A stretch of DNA of 64,000 nucleotides. Source: Akkermansia muciniphila (lineage in GTDB: Bacteria; Pseudomonadota; Gammaproteobacteria; Burkholderiales; Burkholderiaceae_C). The stretch's first letter is position 1; the number at the start of each line of letters is the position of its first letter. This document shows positions 52,683 through 62,278 of this stretch, piece after piece. The stretch lies in assembly GCA_943331105.2 (NCBI GenBank), contig CALQKH020000015.1, forward strand, positions 1-64,000. The letters are read 5' to 3'. The translations under genes were made by a program, and so were the position numbers. Below the pieces are notes generated by a model. The model did no database searches. It was not told where the DNA came from and saw only the letters and a list, made by a program, of their open reading frames with translations.

Positions 52683-53807
52683 TCAAGCGGCTGCGCCGGG
52701 CCTTGAAGACCTGAATTGCCACCAAGGCAGCATGCTGCGCAAAGACTGCACCTGACCGGTCTGGGGTGTCGGGCTGTAACCGCCCAAGCCCTGAAGCCTG
52801 GCTTGCCAGGCCGAACTGCACAGCAATCGCCGCAGCTGCACGACGGGTGGGGTGTCGAGTGCCGAGGCCAAGCACACCAGCCAATAATGCTCTTGGTGCA
52901 GGGGCACAAAATCAAGGCCTTGGGCATGGGCGGCGTGGGCGATGCCCAGACCCACATCGGCCTGGCCCGCCGCGATGCGCGCGGCCACGGCAGCATGCGA
53001 ATTTTCCACCTGAGCATAGCCACTGAGCGCGGAGGGCAAGAGGCCTCTTTCCGCCAAACACTGGTCCAGCAACAAGCGGGTCCCGGTACCGGGGCTGCGG
53101 TTGACAAAGCGCACGCCCGCTTGGTACAGATCGGGCCAATCATGCAAGCCCAAGGGGTTCCCTTTGGCGACCATCAGCCCCTGCGATCGCTGGGCAAAAC
53201 CGATCAATTTGTGCTGACCCGTTTTGAGCAAGGGCTTGTAGGTGCGTGCGACCAAGGACTCGGCGTCAGGTTGCCAAGGGGCATGGAAACCTGCCACATG
53301 GCATCGCCCCTCGTTCAAGGCGCGAATCGCGTCCACGCTGCCGCAAAAGCGCAAGTCCAGATGCAAGGCTGTGGAAGCGGCTTCTTCGCGCAGCAAGTCC
53401 AAAGCCGCGTCATGGCTCGCAAAAATTGGCAACGCCAAGTGGGCGGGGTCAAATGCCACCGCAAATGTTCTTTCCAGGTCGGCATGCAAGGCACTGATTT
53501 GGGGCAAAAGCCGGGCCTGTGCCTGGCGCTCTGCCCAGAGCAACTTGTCGGCAAAGCCTGTGAGTCTGGCCGCCTGGCCCTTTTCCCAAAGAATCAGGGA
53601 CTGACCCAAACTTTGCTCCCACCGCTTGAGTTCACCCCAGACATGGCGGTAAGACAAGCCCATGGCCTTGGCCGCCCCGCCAATGGAGCCGGCATCGCGC
53701 ACCGCTTGCAGCAAGTCCATGAGCGGGTTGCGCAGCGGACTTTGGCGATTGCGGACCGGTTCAACGCCCGGGGACGCCCATTGGTAAGAAAGCTCGATGT
53801 GTTGCAT
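52683..53807 (-). CDS. ModE-like HTH regulator with periplasmic-binding-type domain
   Basis: The 374-residue protein begins with a winged-helix domain of the ModE/LysR kind (residues about 25-100; AVRDAGSIGGAAKAMGLSYRHVW). A binding-protein-like domain follows (about 120-350; PIFASHDAALDLLREEA, RSPGTGTRLLLDQCLAERG, AAVAARIAAGQADVGLG), similar to molybdate/tungstate sensors. It probably senses an oxyanion. It lies between the dctP gene and the permease genes of the TRAP system on the same strand, separated from dctP by a terminator. It may really control the nearby tup or aor genes. Confidence 0.8.
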   Translation of the reverse strand: MQHIELSYQWASPGVEPVRNRQSPLRNPLMDLLQAVRDAGSIGGAAKAMGLSYRHVWGELKRWEQSLGQSLILWEKGQAARLTGFADKLLWAERQAQARLLPQISALHADLERTFAVAFDPAHLALPIFASHDAALDLLREEAASTALHLDLRFCGSVDAIRALNEGRCHVAGFHAPWQPDAESLVARTYKPLLKTGQHKLIGFAQRSQGLMVAKGNPLGLHDWPDLYQAGVRFVNRSPGTGTRLLLDQCLAERGLLPSALSGYAQVENSHAAVAARIAAGQADVGLGIAHAAHAQGLDFVPLHQEHYWLVCLASALDTPPVVQLRRLLCSSAWQARLQGLGGYSPTPQTGQVQSLRSMLPWWQFRSSRPGAAA

Positions 53808-53852
53808 GGTGGCGAGTTTGCACGACGACTGGGTGAAAAGGACAAGCGCATG

Positions 53853-53878
53853 AAAAAAGGCCCCGAGGGGCCTTTTTT
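53853..53878 (-). terminator. Intrinsic terminator after dctP
   Basis: AAAAAAGGCCCC (53853-53864) and GGGGCCTTTTTT (53867-53878) form a 12-bp palindromic stem with a very short loop, so it works on both strands. It lies 16 bases after the stop of the solute-binding gene and would separate it from the regulator gene. Confidence 0.88.
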
Positions 53879-53894
53879 CGGTCGCGCCAGCTGA

Positions 53895-54974
53895 TTACAG
53901 CTTGGCTGCTTGCATGTAACGATCGAAGGTGGCTTCGGTGAAACGGAACCACTGGTTTTGATCTCTGCGGAACGTCGAGTAGTCGTCGTAGATCTTTTTC
54001 CAGTTCGGGTTGGACTGGCGCAGCTCTTCGTACAGGGCCATGGACTGCTTGAAGGCCTCGTCCATCACGACCTTGGGGAAAGGCAAGAGCTTGACACCAC
54101 CGGCCACCAAGCGACGCAGCGCTGCGGGGTTGCGGTTGTCGTAACGCGCTTGCATTTCGGTGTGCGCGTAAGAAGCAGCAGCTTCCACAATGGCTTGGTT
54201 CTCTTTGGACAAGGCATTGAAAGCGGCTTTGTTGATGTAGAAGTCCAGCTGTGCGCCGCCTTCCCAGAAGCCTGGGTAGTAATAGTTCTTGGCCACTTTT
54301 TGGAAGCCCAGCTTCTCGTCGTCGTAAGGACCGACCCACTCAACGGCGTCAATCGTGCCTTTTTCCAGGGCTTGGTAAATCTCGCCACCGGGGATGTTCT
54401 GTGGAACAGCACCCATGCGGGTCAACACCTTGCCAGCGAAACCGCCAACGCGGAACTTCAAACCTTTGATGTCGTCCAAGGTCTTGATTTCCTTGCGGTA
54501 CCAGCCACCCATTTGAGCGCCTGTGTTGCCGCCGGGGAAGTTCACGATGTTGTACTTGTCGTAGAACTCACGGAACAGCTTCATGCCGTTGCCGTCATAG
54601 AACCAGGAAGTGAGTTGACGGCTGTTCAAACCAAAAGGAATGGCCGTGCCCAGGGCGAAGGTGTCGTCCTTGCCAAAGAAGTAGTAAGGGGCTGTGTGGG
54701 CCGCCTCCACTGTGCCTTGCTGAACGCCATCCACCACACCAAAAGCGGGCATCAATTCGCCGGCAGCGTGCACGGAAACAACAAACTTGCCGCCAGACAT
54801 GGCATTGACTTTTTCGGCAAACACTTCAGCGGCACCAAAAATGGTGTCCAAGGCCTTGGGGAAGCTGGAGGCGAGGCGCCAGCGAATGGCAGCCTGTGCT
54901 TGGACTGCAGGTGCAGCACCAGCAGCCAAAACGCCAGCAATGCCGGCGTTTTTGATTACGGAACGACGATCCAT
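53895..54974 (-). CDS. TRAP transporter solute-binding protein (DctP/TakP-like)
   Basis: The 359-residue protein opens with a Tat-type signal (MDRRSVIKNAGIAGVLAAGAA) and continues with the binding-protein fold: WRLASSFPKALDTIFGAAEV, GWYRKEIKTLDDIKGLKFRVGGFAGKV and IYQALEKGTIDAVEWVGPYD. The sequence resembles the TakP/keto-acid subgroup. It should pair with the DctQM genes at 50160-52555, but a regulator gene and a terminator lie between. Confidence 0.9.
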   Translation of the reverse strand: MDRRSVIKNAGIAGVLAAGAAPAVQAQAAIRWRLASSFPKALDTIFGAAEVFAEKVNAMSGGKFVVSVHAAGELMPAFGVVDGVQQGTVEAAHTAPYYFFGKDDTFALGTAIPFGLNSRQLTSWFYDGNGMKLFREFYDKYNIVNFPGGNTGAQMGGWYRKEIKTLDDIKGLKFRVGGFAGKVLTRMGAVPQNIPGGEIYQALEKGTIDAVEWVGPYDDEKLGFQKVAKNYYYPGFWEGGAQLDFYINKAAFNALSKENQAIVEAAASYAHTEMQARYDNRNPAALRRLVAGGVKLLPFPKVVMDEAFKQSMALYEELRQSNPNWKKIYDDYSTFRRDQNQWFRFTEATFDRYMQAAKL

Positions 54975-55162
54975 GAAGGACTCCTTGTTGAAAAAAAATG
55001 CACCCGACGATCAGGATTTTTGGAATTGTCGGATGGCGTATTGTAGGAATTCAAAATGCCCATAGAGGTGCGGGTTTACCCTTTTTTAAATCATTAAATA
55101 AAAAGGGGTTTACCAAAACCAACATTCCCACGAAATTCAAGCGAATCCGCTTGAAAACCGGG

Positions 55163-57010
55163 TCAGTCGTTCCAACGTTGACGCACTGAATGCTCGATGC
55201 CAGTGGCATCCAGACCCTGCAGAGCCAGCAACTTGGCCGGATCACCGTGCTCAATGAACTCATCGGGCAAGCCCAGGTGCAAGACGGGCCGATTGATCTG
55301 CAATTGCTGCAAAGCCTCGGCCACAGCGCTGCCCGCGCCGCCCATGATGCACCCCTCTTCCAACGTGACCAAACGCTCGTGGCTTTGGGCGATTTGGGCC
55401 AGCAGCTCAACATCCAGCGGCTTGACCCAGCGCATGTTGACCACGGTGGCATTGAGCTTTTCACCAGCCTGCAGGGCCGGGGCCAGCAAAGTGCCAAAGG
55501 CCAAAATGGCGATTTTTTCGCCTTGGCGGCGCACTTCGCCCTTGCCAAAGGGCAAGGTGTCCAGATCGCGTCCGGGTTCGGTGCCCACGCCCGCGCCACG
55601 CGGGTAGCGCACCGCCACCGGGTGGTTTTGTGCGTAAGCGGTACTCAGCAACTGACGGCATTCGCGCTCATCGGCCGGACAAGCCAAGCTCATGTTGGGG
55701 ATGCAGCGGATATAGGCGATGTCGTAAGCCCCCGCATGGGTGGCGCCATCGGCCCCCACCAGGCCTGCGCGGTCCAAAGCGAACACCACCGGCAAATTTT
55801 GCAGTGCTACGTCGTGAATCAGTTGGTCGTAGCCGCGCTGCAAAAAGGTGGAATAAATGGCCACCACGGGCTTCAGGCCCTCGCAGGCCATGCCGGCGGC
55901 AAAGGTCACGGCATGCTGCTCGGCAATGCCCACGTCGAAATAACGCTTGGGAAAGCGCTGGTGAAAAGCCACCATGCCCGAGCCCTCGCGCATGGCGGGC
56001 GTGATGCCGACCAGGCGCATGTCTTTGTCGGCCATGTCGCACAGCCACTGGCCAAACACCTGGGTGAAGGTGGTTTTGGCGGGCGTGGCCGCAGGCACCA
56101 GGCCCACGTTCGGGTCGAACTTGCCGGGGCCGTGGTAGGCCACCGGGTCGGCTTCGGCCTTTTCATAACCTTGGCCTTTTTTGGTCACCACATGCAAAAA
56201 CTGCGGGCCGTCCAGGTTCTTGATGTTTTCCAGCGTCGGGATCAAAGACTCCAAGTCGTGTCCATCGATCGGGCCAATGTAGTTGAAGCCAAACTTCTCA
56301 AACAGCGTCGCCGGCACCACCATGCCTTTGGCTGTTTCTTCCAAGCGCTTGGCGAGTTCAAACAGGGGCGGTGCGTTTTTGAGCACATTTTTGGCCCCGG
56401 CCTTGGCGGCGGAATAAAACCGCCCGCTCATGAGCTGGGCCAAATAGCGGTTCAGCGCACCCACAGGTGGGCTGATCGACATGTCGTTGTCGTTCAGGAT
56501 CACCAGCAGCTTGCATTCTTCGACGCCCGCGTTATTCAGGGCTTCGAAAGCCATGCCAGCGGTCATGGCGCCGTCGCCGATCACCGCAATCGAGTGGCGC
56601 GACTCGCCTTTTTGGCGTGCGGCCACGGCCATGCCCAAAGCGGCCGAAATACTGGTGGACGAGTGGGCCGTGCCAAAGGTGTCGTATTCGCTTTCGTCGC
56701 GGCGCGGAAAGCCCGACAGACCGCCGAATTGGCGCAGCGTGGGCATGCGGTCACGACGGCCTGTCAGAATTTTGTGTGGGTAAGTCTGGTGGCCCACATC
56801 CCAAACGATGCGGTCTTCGGGGGTGTTGAAGACGTAATGCAAAGCCACGGTCAATTCGACAGTGCCCAGGTTGGAACTCAGATGCCCACCGGTTTTGGAG
56901 ACGTTGTCGAGCACGCAATGCCGCAATTCATCGGCCAAGGCTGGCAATTCGGTGCGCTGCAAACGGCGCAGGTCAGCGGGAGAGTCGATGTTTTTGAGCA
57001 AATCGGTCAT
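55163..57010 (-). CDS. dxs: 1-deoxy-D-xylulose-5-phosphate synthase
   Basis: The 615-residue thiamine diphosphate enzyme has the cofactor motif [18 protein letters not shown] from residue 145, [14 protein letters not shown] near 41-54, the glutamate in [10 protein letters not shown] and the C-terminal transketolase-like domain. It condenses pyruvate and glyceraldehyde 3-phosphate, the first step of the MEP isoprenoid pathway. It follows ispA by one base. The chromosomal run xseB-ispA-dxs is common in proteobacteria. Confidence 0.97.
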   Translation of the reverse strand: MTDLLKNIDSPADLRRLQRTELPALADELRHCVLDNVSKTGGHLSSNLGTVELTVALHYVFNTPEDRIVWDVGHQTYPHKILTGRRDRMPTLRQFGGLSGFPRRDESEYDTFGTAHSSTSISAALGMAVAARQKGESRHSIAVIGDGAMTAGMAFEALNNAGVEECKLLVILNDNDMSISPPVGALNRYLAQLMSGRFYSAAKAGAKNVLKNAPPLFELAKRLEETAKGMVVPATLFEKFGFNYIGPIDGHDLESLIPTLENIKNLDGPQFLHVVTKKGQGYEKAEADPVAYHGPGKFDPNVGLVPAATPAKTTFTQVFGQWLCDMADKDMRLVGITPAMREGSGMVAFHQRFPKRYFDVGIAEQHAVTFAAGMACEGLKPVVAIYSTFLQRGYDQLIHDVALQNLPVVFALDRAGLVGADGATHAGAYDIAYIRCIPNMSLACPADERECRQLLSTAYAQNHPVAVRYPRGAGVGTEPGRDLDTLPFGKGEVRRQGEKIAILAFGTLLAPALQAGEKLNATVVNMRWVKPLDVELLAQIAQSHERLVTLEEGCIMGGAGSAVAEALQQLQINRPVLHLGLPDEFIEHGDPAKLLALQGLDATGIEHSVRQRWND

Positions 57011-57011
57011 G

Positions 57012-57914
57012 TCAGTTGTTTCTTTCTACCACCATGGCAGTCAAAGCGCGCAGCGCGGCCAAACGGTCATCGGGCAATCCGGTATCGGCCAAGGCTTGCA
57101 CGGCCTGAGCCGCCAGTGCGTCGGCATAAGCCTTGGCAGCATCCAGCCCCATCAAGGCCACATAAGTGGGTTTGTCGGCGGCTTCATCCTTGCCTGCAGT
57201 CTTGCCCAGCGTGGCCGAATCCGCCGTCACATCCAGGACATCGTCCACCACCTGAAAGGCCAGGCCCAGTGCCTGACCAAATCGACTCAAGGCCGCCTGT
57301 ATCGGGGCGGGCACGCCGGGCACACAGGCCGCGCCCATCTGCACGCTGCACAGCAGCAACGCCCCGGTTTTGAGGCGGTGCATCTGGCGCAGCTGGTCTT
57401 CACTCAGGCGCTGGCCCACGCTGGCCAGGTCAATGGCTTGACCTCCGGCCATGCCTTGGTAACCCGAAGCCCGGGCCAACAGGGCCACGCAAGCGGCTTG
57501 AACCGCCGCAGGCACACTGCCGTCCAAGGGGGTCAAGAATTCGAAGGCCATGGTCTGCAAAGCGTCACCCGCCAGCAGGGCTTGCGCCTCGCCAAACTGC
57601 ACATGCACCGTGGGCTTGCCGCGCCTGAGCACGTCGTTGTCCATGCAAGGCATGTCGTCGTGCACCAATGAATACGCGTGGATCAACTCAATCGCGCAGG
57701 CAGCATTGAGGGCTGCGGAGCTGCTGATCGCATCACCCACCGCCTCGGCTGTGGCCAGCACCAACAGAGGGCGCAATCGCTTACCGCCGTCCAACACGGC
57801 GTAGCGCATGGCGGCACCCAAATCGGCCGGTGAATGCAGGGCGATGCCGGAGGACAACACTTGTTCAACGCGGTCCAGATGCGGCTGCATCCAGGCTTTC
57901 AGCTCCAGGCTCAT
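57012..57914 (-). CDS. ispA: Farnesyl diphosphate synthase (polyprenyl synthetase)
   Basis: The 300-residue protein has both aspartate-rich motifs: DDMPCMD near 88 and VVDDVLD near 222, with GGKRLRP at 46 and GQAIDLA at 160. It condenses isopentenyl diphosphate units to farnesyl diphosphate for quinones and undecaprenyl phosphate. ATG 57914 overlaps the xseB stop as ATGA; the frame is open upstream only inside xseB. Confidence 0.95.
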   Translation of the reverse strand: MSLELKAWMQPHLDRVEQVLSSGIALHSPADLGAAMRYAVLDGGKRLRPLLVLATAEAVGDAISSSAALNAACAIELIHAYSLVHDDMPCMDNDVLRRGKPTVHVQFGEAQALLAGDALQTMAFEFLTPLDGSVPAAVQAACVALLARASGYQGMAGGQAIDLASVGQRLSEDQLRQMHRLKTGALLLCSVQMGAACVPGVPAPIQAALSRFGQALGLAFQVVDDVLDVTADSATLGKTAGKDEAADKPTYVALMGLDAAKAYADALAAQAVQALADTGLPDDRLAALRALTAMVVERNN

Positions 57915-58165
57915 GCACCGCTCCAGGGTTTGAGTTGTCCGCCGTCCAGAACCTGAATCTGATCCTCGACGGCTTTGAGTTTGTCTCGGCAAAACGCCAA
58001 CAAAGCCGCGCCGCGCTGGTAACCCGTCAAAAGCTGGTCCAAAGGCATCTGGCCAGACTCCAATTGACTGACCAGTCCCTCTAACTCCGTCAAAGCCGCT
58101 TCGTAGCTGGCCGGCAAAGGCGCAGCTTGGGTGTCAGCGGTGTCAATGGGCGCGGCCTTGGGCAT
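57911..58165 (-). CDS. xseB: Exodeoxyribonuclease VII small subunit
   Basis: The 84-residue protein matches Xse[28 protein letters not shown] and [15 protein letters not shown]. It associates with XseA to degrade single-stranded DNA. The first 17 residues are a variable Ala/Pro tail. It is the first gene of the xseB-ispA-dxs operon and is divergent from the Rieske oxygenase gene. Confidence 0.93.
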   Translation of the reverse strand: MPKAAPIDTADTQAAPLPASYEAALTELEGLVSQLESGQMPLDQLLTGYQRGAALLAFCRDKLKAVEDQIQVLDGGQLKPWSGA

Positions 58166-58452
58166 GGGGTATTCCGAAGAAAAAACCAGATTTTAGGCCT
58201 TAAGCCATGATTTGGCTGACAGTTGGCCATGTCAACTCCACAAGACGCGACAGGTCCTGGGAAGTTTGGCTGACGGCCCATGGGGTCCTAGCGTTCACCA
58301 AGCTGAATGCTTCCCCATCCACTGAACGCGGCACAGGGTAGAATCGCGGCTCATCGGCAGGCTTTGGCCTGTCATTTTTTTGCGTTGTTTTCCTTGAATT
58401 CAGCGCTTTGTTCCTGCCCCTTCATAGGGGGAGTCTCTAGGTCAGGTCACCC

Positions 58453-59580
58453 ATGTCTGATTTAAGTCTTCAACTGCAGCAGGCCGCAAGCCAACTACCA
58501 GTTTCCACTTATTTCGATGAAGCGCTGTTTCAGCGCGAATTGAACACGCTCTTTCGGCCGGGTCCCCGCTATGTGGGCCATCAGCTGTCAGTACCCAACC
58601 CGGGCGATTACTACGCCCTGCCCCACGAGGCGCAAGGACGCGCATTGGTGCGCAACGCCCAAGGCGGGGTTGAACTCGTCTCGAATGTCTGCCGCCACCG
58701 CCAAGCCATCATGCTGAATGGTCGTGGCAACCTGCAAACCCAGCAAAAAGGCAGCGCAGGCGGCAACATTGTGTGCCCGCTGCACCGCTGGACCTATGCG
58801 CCAGACGGCCAATTGCTCGGCGCCCCTCACTTTGCTCAAGACCCTTGCCTGAACCTGAACAACTACAAATTGCAGGCATGGAACGGCCTCTTGTTCGAGG
58901 ACAACGGCCGCGATATCGCCGCTGACCTGGCAGGCATGGGCCCCAGATCGCAGCTGAATTTTGATGGCTATGCTCTTGACCGGGTTGAGCTGCACGAATG
59001 CAACTACAACTGGAAAACTTTCATCGAAGTTTATCTAGAGGATTACCACGTCGGCCCCTTCCACCCGGGGCTGGGTCAGTTTGTGACCTGCGACGACCTG
59101 AACTGGGAATTCAAAGAACACTATTCGGTGCAAACCGTGGGCGTGTCTGGCGGTTTTGGCAAGCCCGGCTCGGACACCTACAAAAAGTGGCACGAGGTGC
59201 TGCTGAAGTACCGCAACGGCCAACTGCCAGAGCGCGGTGCCATTTGGCTGACGTATTACCCCCACATCATGGTGGAGTGGTATCCACATGTGCTCACCGT
59301 GTCGACCCTGCACCCGGTCAGCCCCAACAAGACGCTGAACATGGTGGAGTTTTACTACCCCGAAGAAATCGTGGCCTTTGAGCGCGAATTTGTCGAGGCC
59401 CAGCAAGCGGCTTACATGGAAACCTGCATCGAGGACGACGAAATCGCCGAGCGCATGGACGCAGGCCGCAAAGCCTTGCTGGCGCGCGGCGACAACGAGG
59501 TCGGGCCTTACCAAAGCCCCATGGAAGACGGGATGCAGCACTTTCACGAGTGGTATCGCCAGCAAATGCAGGCCCTCTGA
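58453..59580 (+). CDS. Rieske non-heme iron oxygenase, alpha-subunit type
   Basis: The 375-residue protein has a Rieske [2Fe-2S] site with C80-x-H82 and C108-x-x-H111 (NVCRHRQ, CPLHRW), and then the catalytic mononuclear iron ligands in EDYHVGPFHPGL near residue 197. Length and layout resemble phthalate- or choline-type ring-hydroxylating oxygenase large subunits. The substrate is unknown and no reductase gene is adjacent, although a shared cellular reductase could serve. It lies 288 bp from divergent xseB. Confidence 0.88.
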   Translation: MSDLSLQLQQAASQLPVSTYFDEALFQRELNTLFRPGPRYVGHQLSVPNPGDYYALPHEAQGRALVRNAQGGVELVSNVCRHRQAIMLNGRGNLQTQQKGSAGGNIVCPLHRWTYAPDGQLLGAPHFAQDPCLNLNNYKLQAWNGLLFEDNGRDIAADLAGMGPRSQLNFDGYALDRVELHECNYNWKTFIEVYLEDYHVGPFHPGLGQFVTCDDLNWEFKEHYSVQTVGVSGGFGKPGSDTYKKWHEVLLKYRNGQLPERGAIWLTYYPHIMVEWYPHVLTVSTLHPVSPNKTLNMVEFYYPEEIVAFEREFVEAQQAAYMETCIEDDEIAERMDAGRKALLARGDNEVGPYQSPMEDGMQHFHEWYRQQMQAL

Positions 59581-59591
59581 AGCCCGCCCGG

Positions 59592-60452
59592 ATGCAAGCC
59601 TCTTGGATGATTTTGTCGTCGCTTTTTTTTGCGACGATGAGCGTTTGCATCAAATACGCCTCGGAGTACTTCCACACTTTTGAGCTGGTGTTTTACCGAG
59701 GTCTGATCGGGATTTTTTTCATGGTGGCCATTTGTCGTCACCAGCGTGTGGCACTGCGCACACCCATCCCTCTCATGCATGCGTGGCGCTCGGTCGTTGG
59801 GGTGTTCTCGCTGACCGCCTGGTTTTATGCCATCGCCCATTTGCCCCTGGCCACCGCCATGACACTCAATTACATGAGTGGCATCTGGATGGCGGCTTTT
59901 TTGGTGGGCGGTTCCCTGGTCATGGGCAAAGTGCAGGACTTGGCTCGGCAAGCTCCGGTGGTGCTCACCGTGATCGCAGGCTTTGCGGGTGTGGTCATGA
60001 TCTTGCGTCCCACCATTGAGCAAAACCAGCTGTTTGCTGGCGTGATCGGCTTGCTCTCAGGGCTGGGCGCCGCGCTGGCCTACATGCAAGTGGCGGCTCT
60101 AGGTCGCGTGGGCGAACCGGAAGCCCGCACCGTTCTTTATTTTTCCATCGGTACCGCCCTCACAGGAGCCGTGGCCATGCTGTTTGTGGGCCCAAGCGAC
60201 TGGGTCTGGCCGCATGTGGGTTGGCTTTTGCCCATTGGTTTGCTCGCAGCCTTGGGGCAACTGTGCATGACCAGGGCCTACAACAACGGCGCGACATTGG
60301 TGGCGGCCAATTTGCAGTACTCTGGCATCGTGTTTGCTGCGCTTTACGGCTTGTTTTTATTTGGCGACCAACTTCCCCTGATGGGTTGGGCCGGCATGGC
60401 CCTGATCATCGCCAGCGGCATCGCCGCCACCGCCTTGCGCAACCGCACCTGA
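59592..60452 (+). CDS. DMT-superfamily transporter (EamA domains)
   Basis: The 286-residue protein has about ten membrane helices in two EamA repeats, at about 5-135 (SLFFATMSVCIKYASEYF) and 145-283 (IGLLSGLGAALAYM). It resembles RhaT/EamA-type exporters of metabolites. ATG 59592 is 11 bases after the Rieske gene stop; the frame extends to 59550 inside that gene. Function beyond membrane transport is unknown. Confidence 0.85.
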   Translation: MQASWMILSSLFFATMSVCIKYASEYFHTFELVFYRGLIGIFFMVAICRHQRVALRTPIPLMHAWRSVVGVFSLTAWFYAIAHLPLATAMTLNYMSGIWMAAFLVGGSLVMGKVQDLARQAPVVLTVIAGFAGVVMILRPTIEQNQLFAGVIGLLSGLGAALAYMQVAALGRVGEPEARTVLYFSIGTALTGAVAMLFVGPSDWVWPHVGWLLPIGLLAALGQLCMTRAYNNGATLVAANLQYSGIVFAALYGLFLFGDQLPLMGWAGMALIIASGIAATALRNRT

Positions 60453-60494
60453 CCACGAACCCCCGCTGAAGAACATTGAAAGGAGACCTGCACC

Positions 60495-61352
60495 ATGTAC
60501 AACATGTTGATCACCGCCCCCCAACTTCAAGCCCTGCAAGCAAACGGCACACCCTGCGCCGTGCTGGACTGCAGTTTTGATTTGATGAAACCCGAACTGG
60601 CCGATGGCTTTTTTGCAGGCGAACGGATTGCAGGTGCACTGCCTGCACATTTGGACAAAAACTTGAGTACACACGCGCCGGGAGAGGGTGTTAACGCGGG
60701 ACGCCACCCCCTGCCCCAGCGCGCGGCCGTTGCCAAATGGCTGGGCAGCCTGGGGCTGCACAACGGCATGCAAATCGTGGTGTACGACCGCAACAAAAGC
60801 GCTTACTGCGGCCGCCTGTGGTGGATGCTGAAATGGTTGGGCCACGACGCGGTGGCTTTGCTCGATGGCGGCCTTGCGGCATGGAAAGCAGCTGGCGGTG
60901 CCCTCGCCTCTGGTCCTGCGCCATCGCCGACACCGGCGGAGTTTGCAGTCAAAGCTGCGTTGCGCCAGTTGTTGCTGACTGCAGATGTTTCGGCCGCCTT
61001 GGGGCGCCCCGAGCAAACCATCGTCGATGCCCGGGCCGGTGCGCGTTTCAGGGGGGAGATGGAGCCGCTCGACCCGGTCGCAGGCCACATCCCCGGGGCC
61101 TTGAATCGGCCGTTTACCGAAAACTTCACAGAAGACGGTTGCTTCAAATCACCCGAAGCACTGCGCGCCGAATGGGACCAGGTTCTCGCGGGTCGAACAC
61201 CCAGCACAGTGGTGCACCACTGCGGCTCTGGCGTGACGGCTGTGCCCAATTTGATGGCCATGGAAATGGCCGGTTTGGGCACGACTGCGCTGTATGCGGG
61301 CAGTTGGAGCGAGTGGTGCAATACCCCGGGCTTGCCCTGCGCCAAGGGTTGA
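60495..61352 (+). CDS. Thiosulfate / 3-mercaptopyruvate sulfurtransferase (tandem rhodanese)
   Basis: The 285-residue protein contains two rhodanese domains. The N-terminal one (about 5-135) is inactive, with CGRLWW in place of the catalytic loop. The C-terminal one (about 155-280) carries Cys243 in HHCGSGVTA, the CGSGVTA loop typical of mercaptopyruvate sulfurtransferases. AAAGGAGA precedes ATG 60495. The ZIP gene is convergent and begins three bases from the stop. Confidence 0.9.
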   Translation: MYNMLITAPQLQALQANGTPCAVLDCSFDLMKPELADGFFAGERIAGALPAHLDKNLSTHAPGEGVNAGRHPLPQRAAVAKWLGSLGLHNGMQIVVYDRNKSAYCGRLWWMLKWLGHDAVALLDGGLAAWKAAGGALASGPAPSPTPAEFAVKAALRQLLLTADVSAALGRPEQTIVDARAGARFRGEMEPLDPVAGHIPGALNRPFTENFTEDGCFKSPEALRAEWDQVLAGRTPSTVVHHCGSGVTAVPNLMAMEMAGLGTTALYAGSWSEWCNTPGLPCAKG

Positions 61353-61354
61353 GT

Positions 61355-62158
61355 TCAGTGCTGGTGACCCGCTATAGCACTCACCAGCAGCACCATGCCA
61401 ATGCCAACGCTCAACCAGAGAATTTGGGCCGCTGTCTCTCGGGCTGACAGCCGCTTTTGCAGTTGCGGAATCAGATCGGCCAAAGCCACATAAACAAAGC
61501 TGCTGCTGGCCACGACCAAGAAAAACGGCAACCATTCGCGCAAAGCGTCCACCAACACATAGCCCACAGCGCCGCCCAGCGCCGTGATGGCGCCAGCCAT
61601 GGACACCTTCACGATGGCAGCGCGGCGGCTGCTGCTGCCCTGCCGCAAAACGGCCAAGTCGCCCATGTGATGAGGAATCTCATGGGCCCACACCGCCAGT
61701 GCAGCGATCATGCCCAGGTGCATGTCGGCCATGAAGGCTGATGCGATCAAAATACCGTCGCCAAAACAGTGCACGCTGTCCCCGGCCAATACGGCCCATT
61801 GGCCCCTGGGGGCATCTAAATGGTCGTGCTGATGCGCGTGAGAATGAGAGTGAGCGTGACCGTGGTCGTGGCCGTGGCCATGCTCGTGCCCGTGGTGCCA
61901 CAGCTCGGCCTTGTCGAGCAAAAAGAAGAACACCAAACCCACCAGCAAAGTCAAAAAGAGCTCATGTGGGCCTACGCCGCTCTCAAAGGCTTCTGGCAAC
62001 AAATGCAAGAACGACGTGGCCATCAAAGCCCCAGCCGCCAGGCTCAGCATGTGCTGGGTGTAGCGGCTCAAAACACCAAAACTCAACCAAGCCGCCACCC
62101 AAACGCTGCCAATGCCCGCCAACAAAGTGCCCACCAATATCGCCAATAAAGTCATCAT
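61355..62158 (-). CDS. ZIP-family metal transporter
   Basis: The 267-residue protein has about eight membrane helices and a long His-rich loop at about residues 98-130 (HGHEHGHGHDHGHAH and onward), typical of ZIP transporters for zinc or iron. HSVHCFGDGILIASAF and WAHEIPHHMGDLAVL match metal-site helices IV and V. ATG 62158 is chosen with GGAAAC upstream; the frame to 62221 has no better site. Confidence 0.88.
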   Translation of the reverse strand: MMTLLAILVGTLLAGIGSVWVAAWLSFGVLSRYTQHMLSLAAGALMATSFLHLLPEAFESGVGPHELFLTLLVGLVFFFLLDKAELWHHGHEHGHGHDHGHAHSHSHAHQHDHLDAPRGQWAVLAGDSVHCFGDGILIASAFMADMHLGMIAALAVWAHEIPHHMGDLAVLRQGSSSRRAAIVKVSMAGAITALGGAVGYVLVDALREWLPFFLVVASSSFVYVALADLIPQLQKRLSARETAAQILWLSVGIGMVLLVSAIAGHQH

Positions 62159-62278
62159 GTTTCCCGGAGTGCACCGCACCCCAAAACAAACCGCCCCAAT
62201 GGGCGGTTTTACAGAACACACGCCACAATGGGCGGCTATGAGAATTCACCCCTGAAGGGCCATCTCAGTATTTCAACA

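Noticed and set aside
52556..53143. Long extension of the TRAP small permease to position 53143
   Set aside because: The extension lies inside the regulator gene in another frame and has no membrane protein features. ATG 52555 gives a normal DctQ protein.
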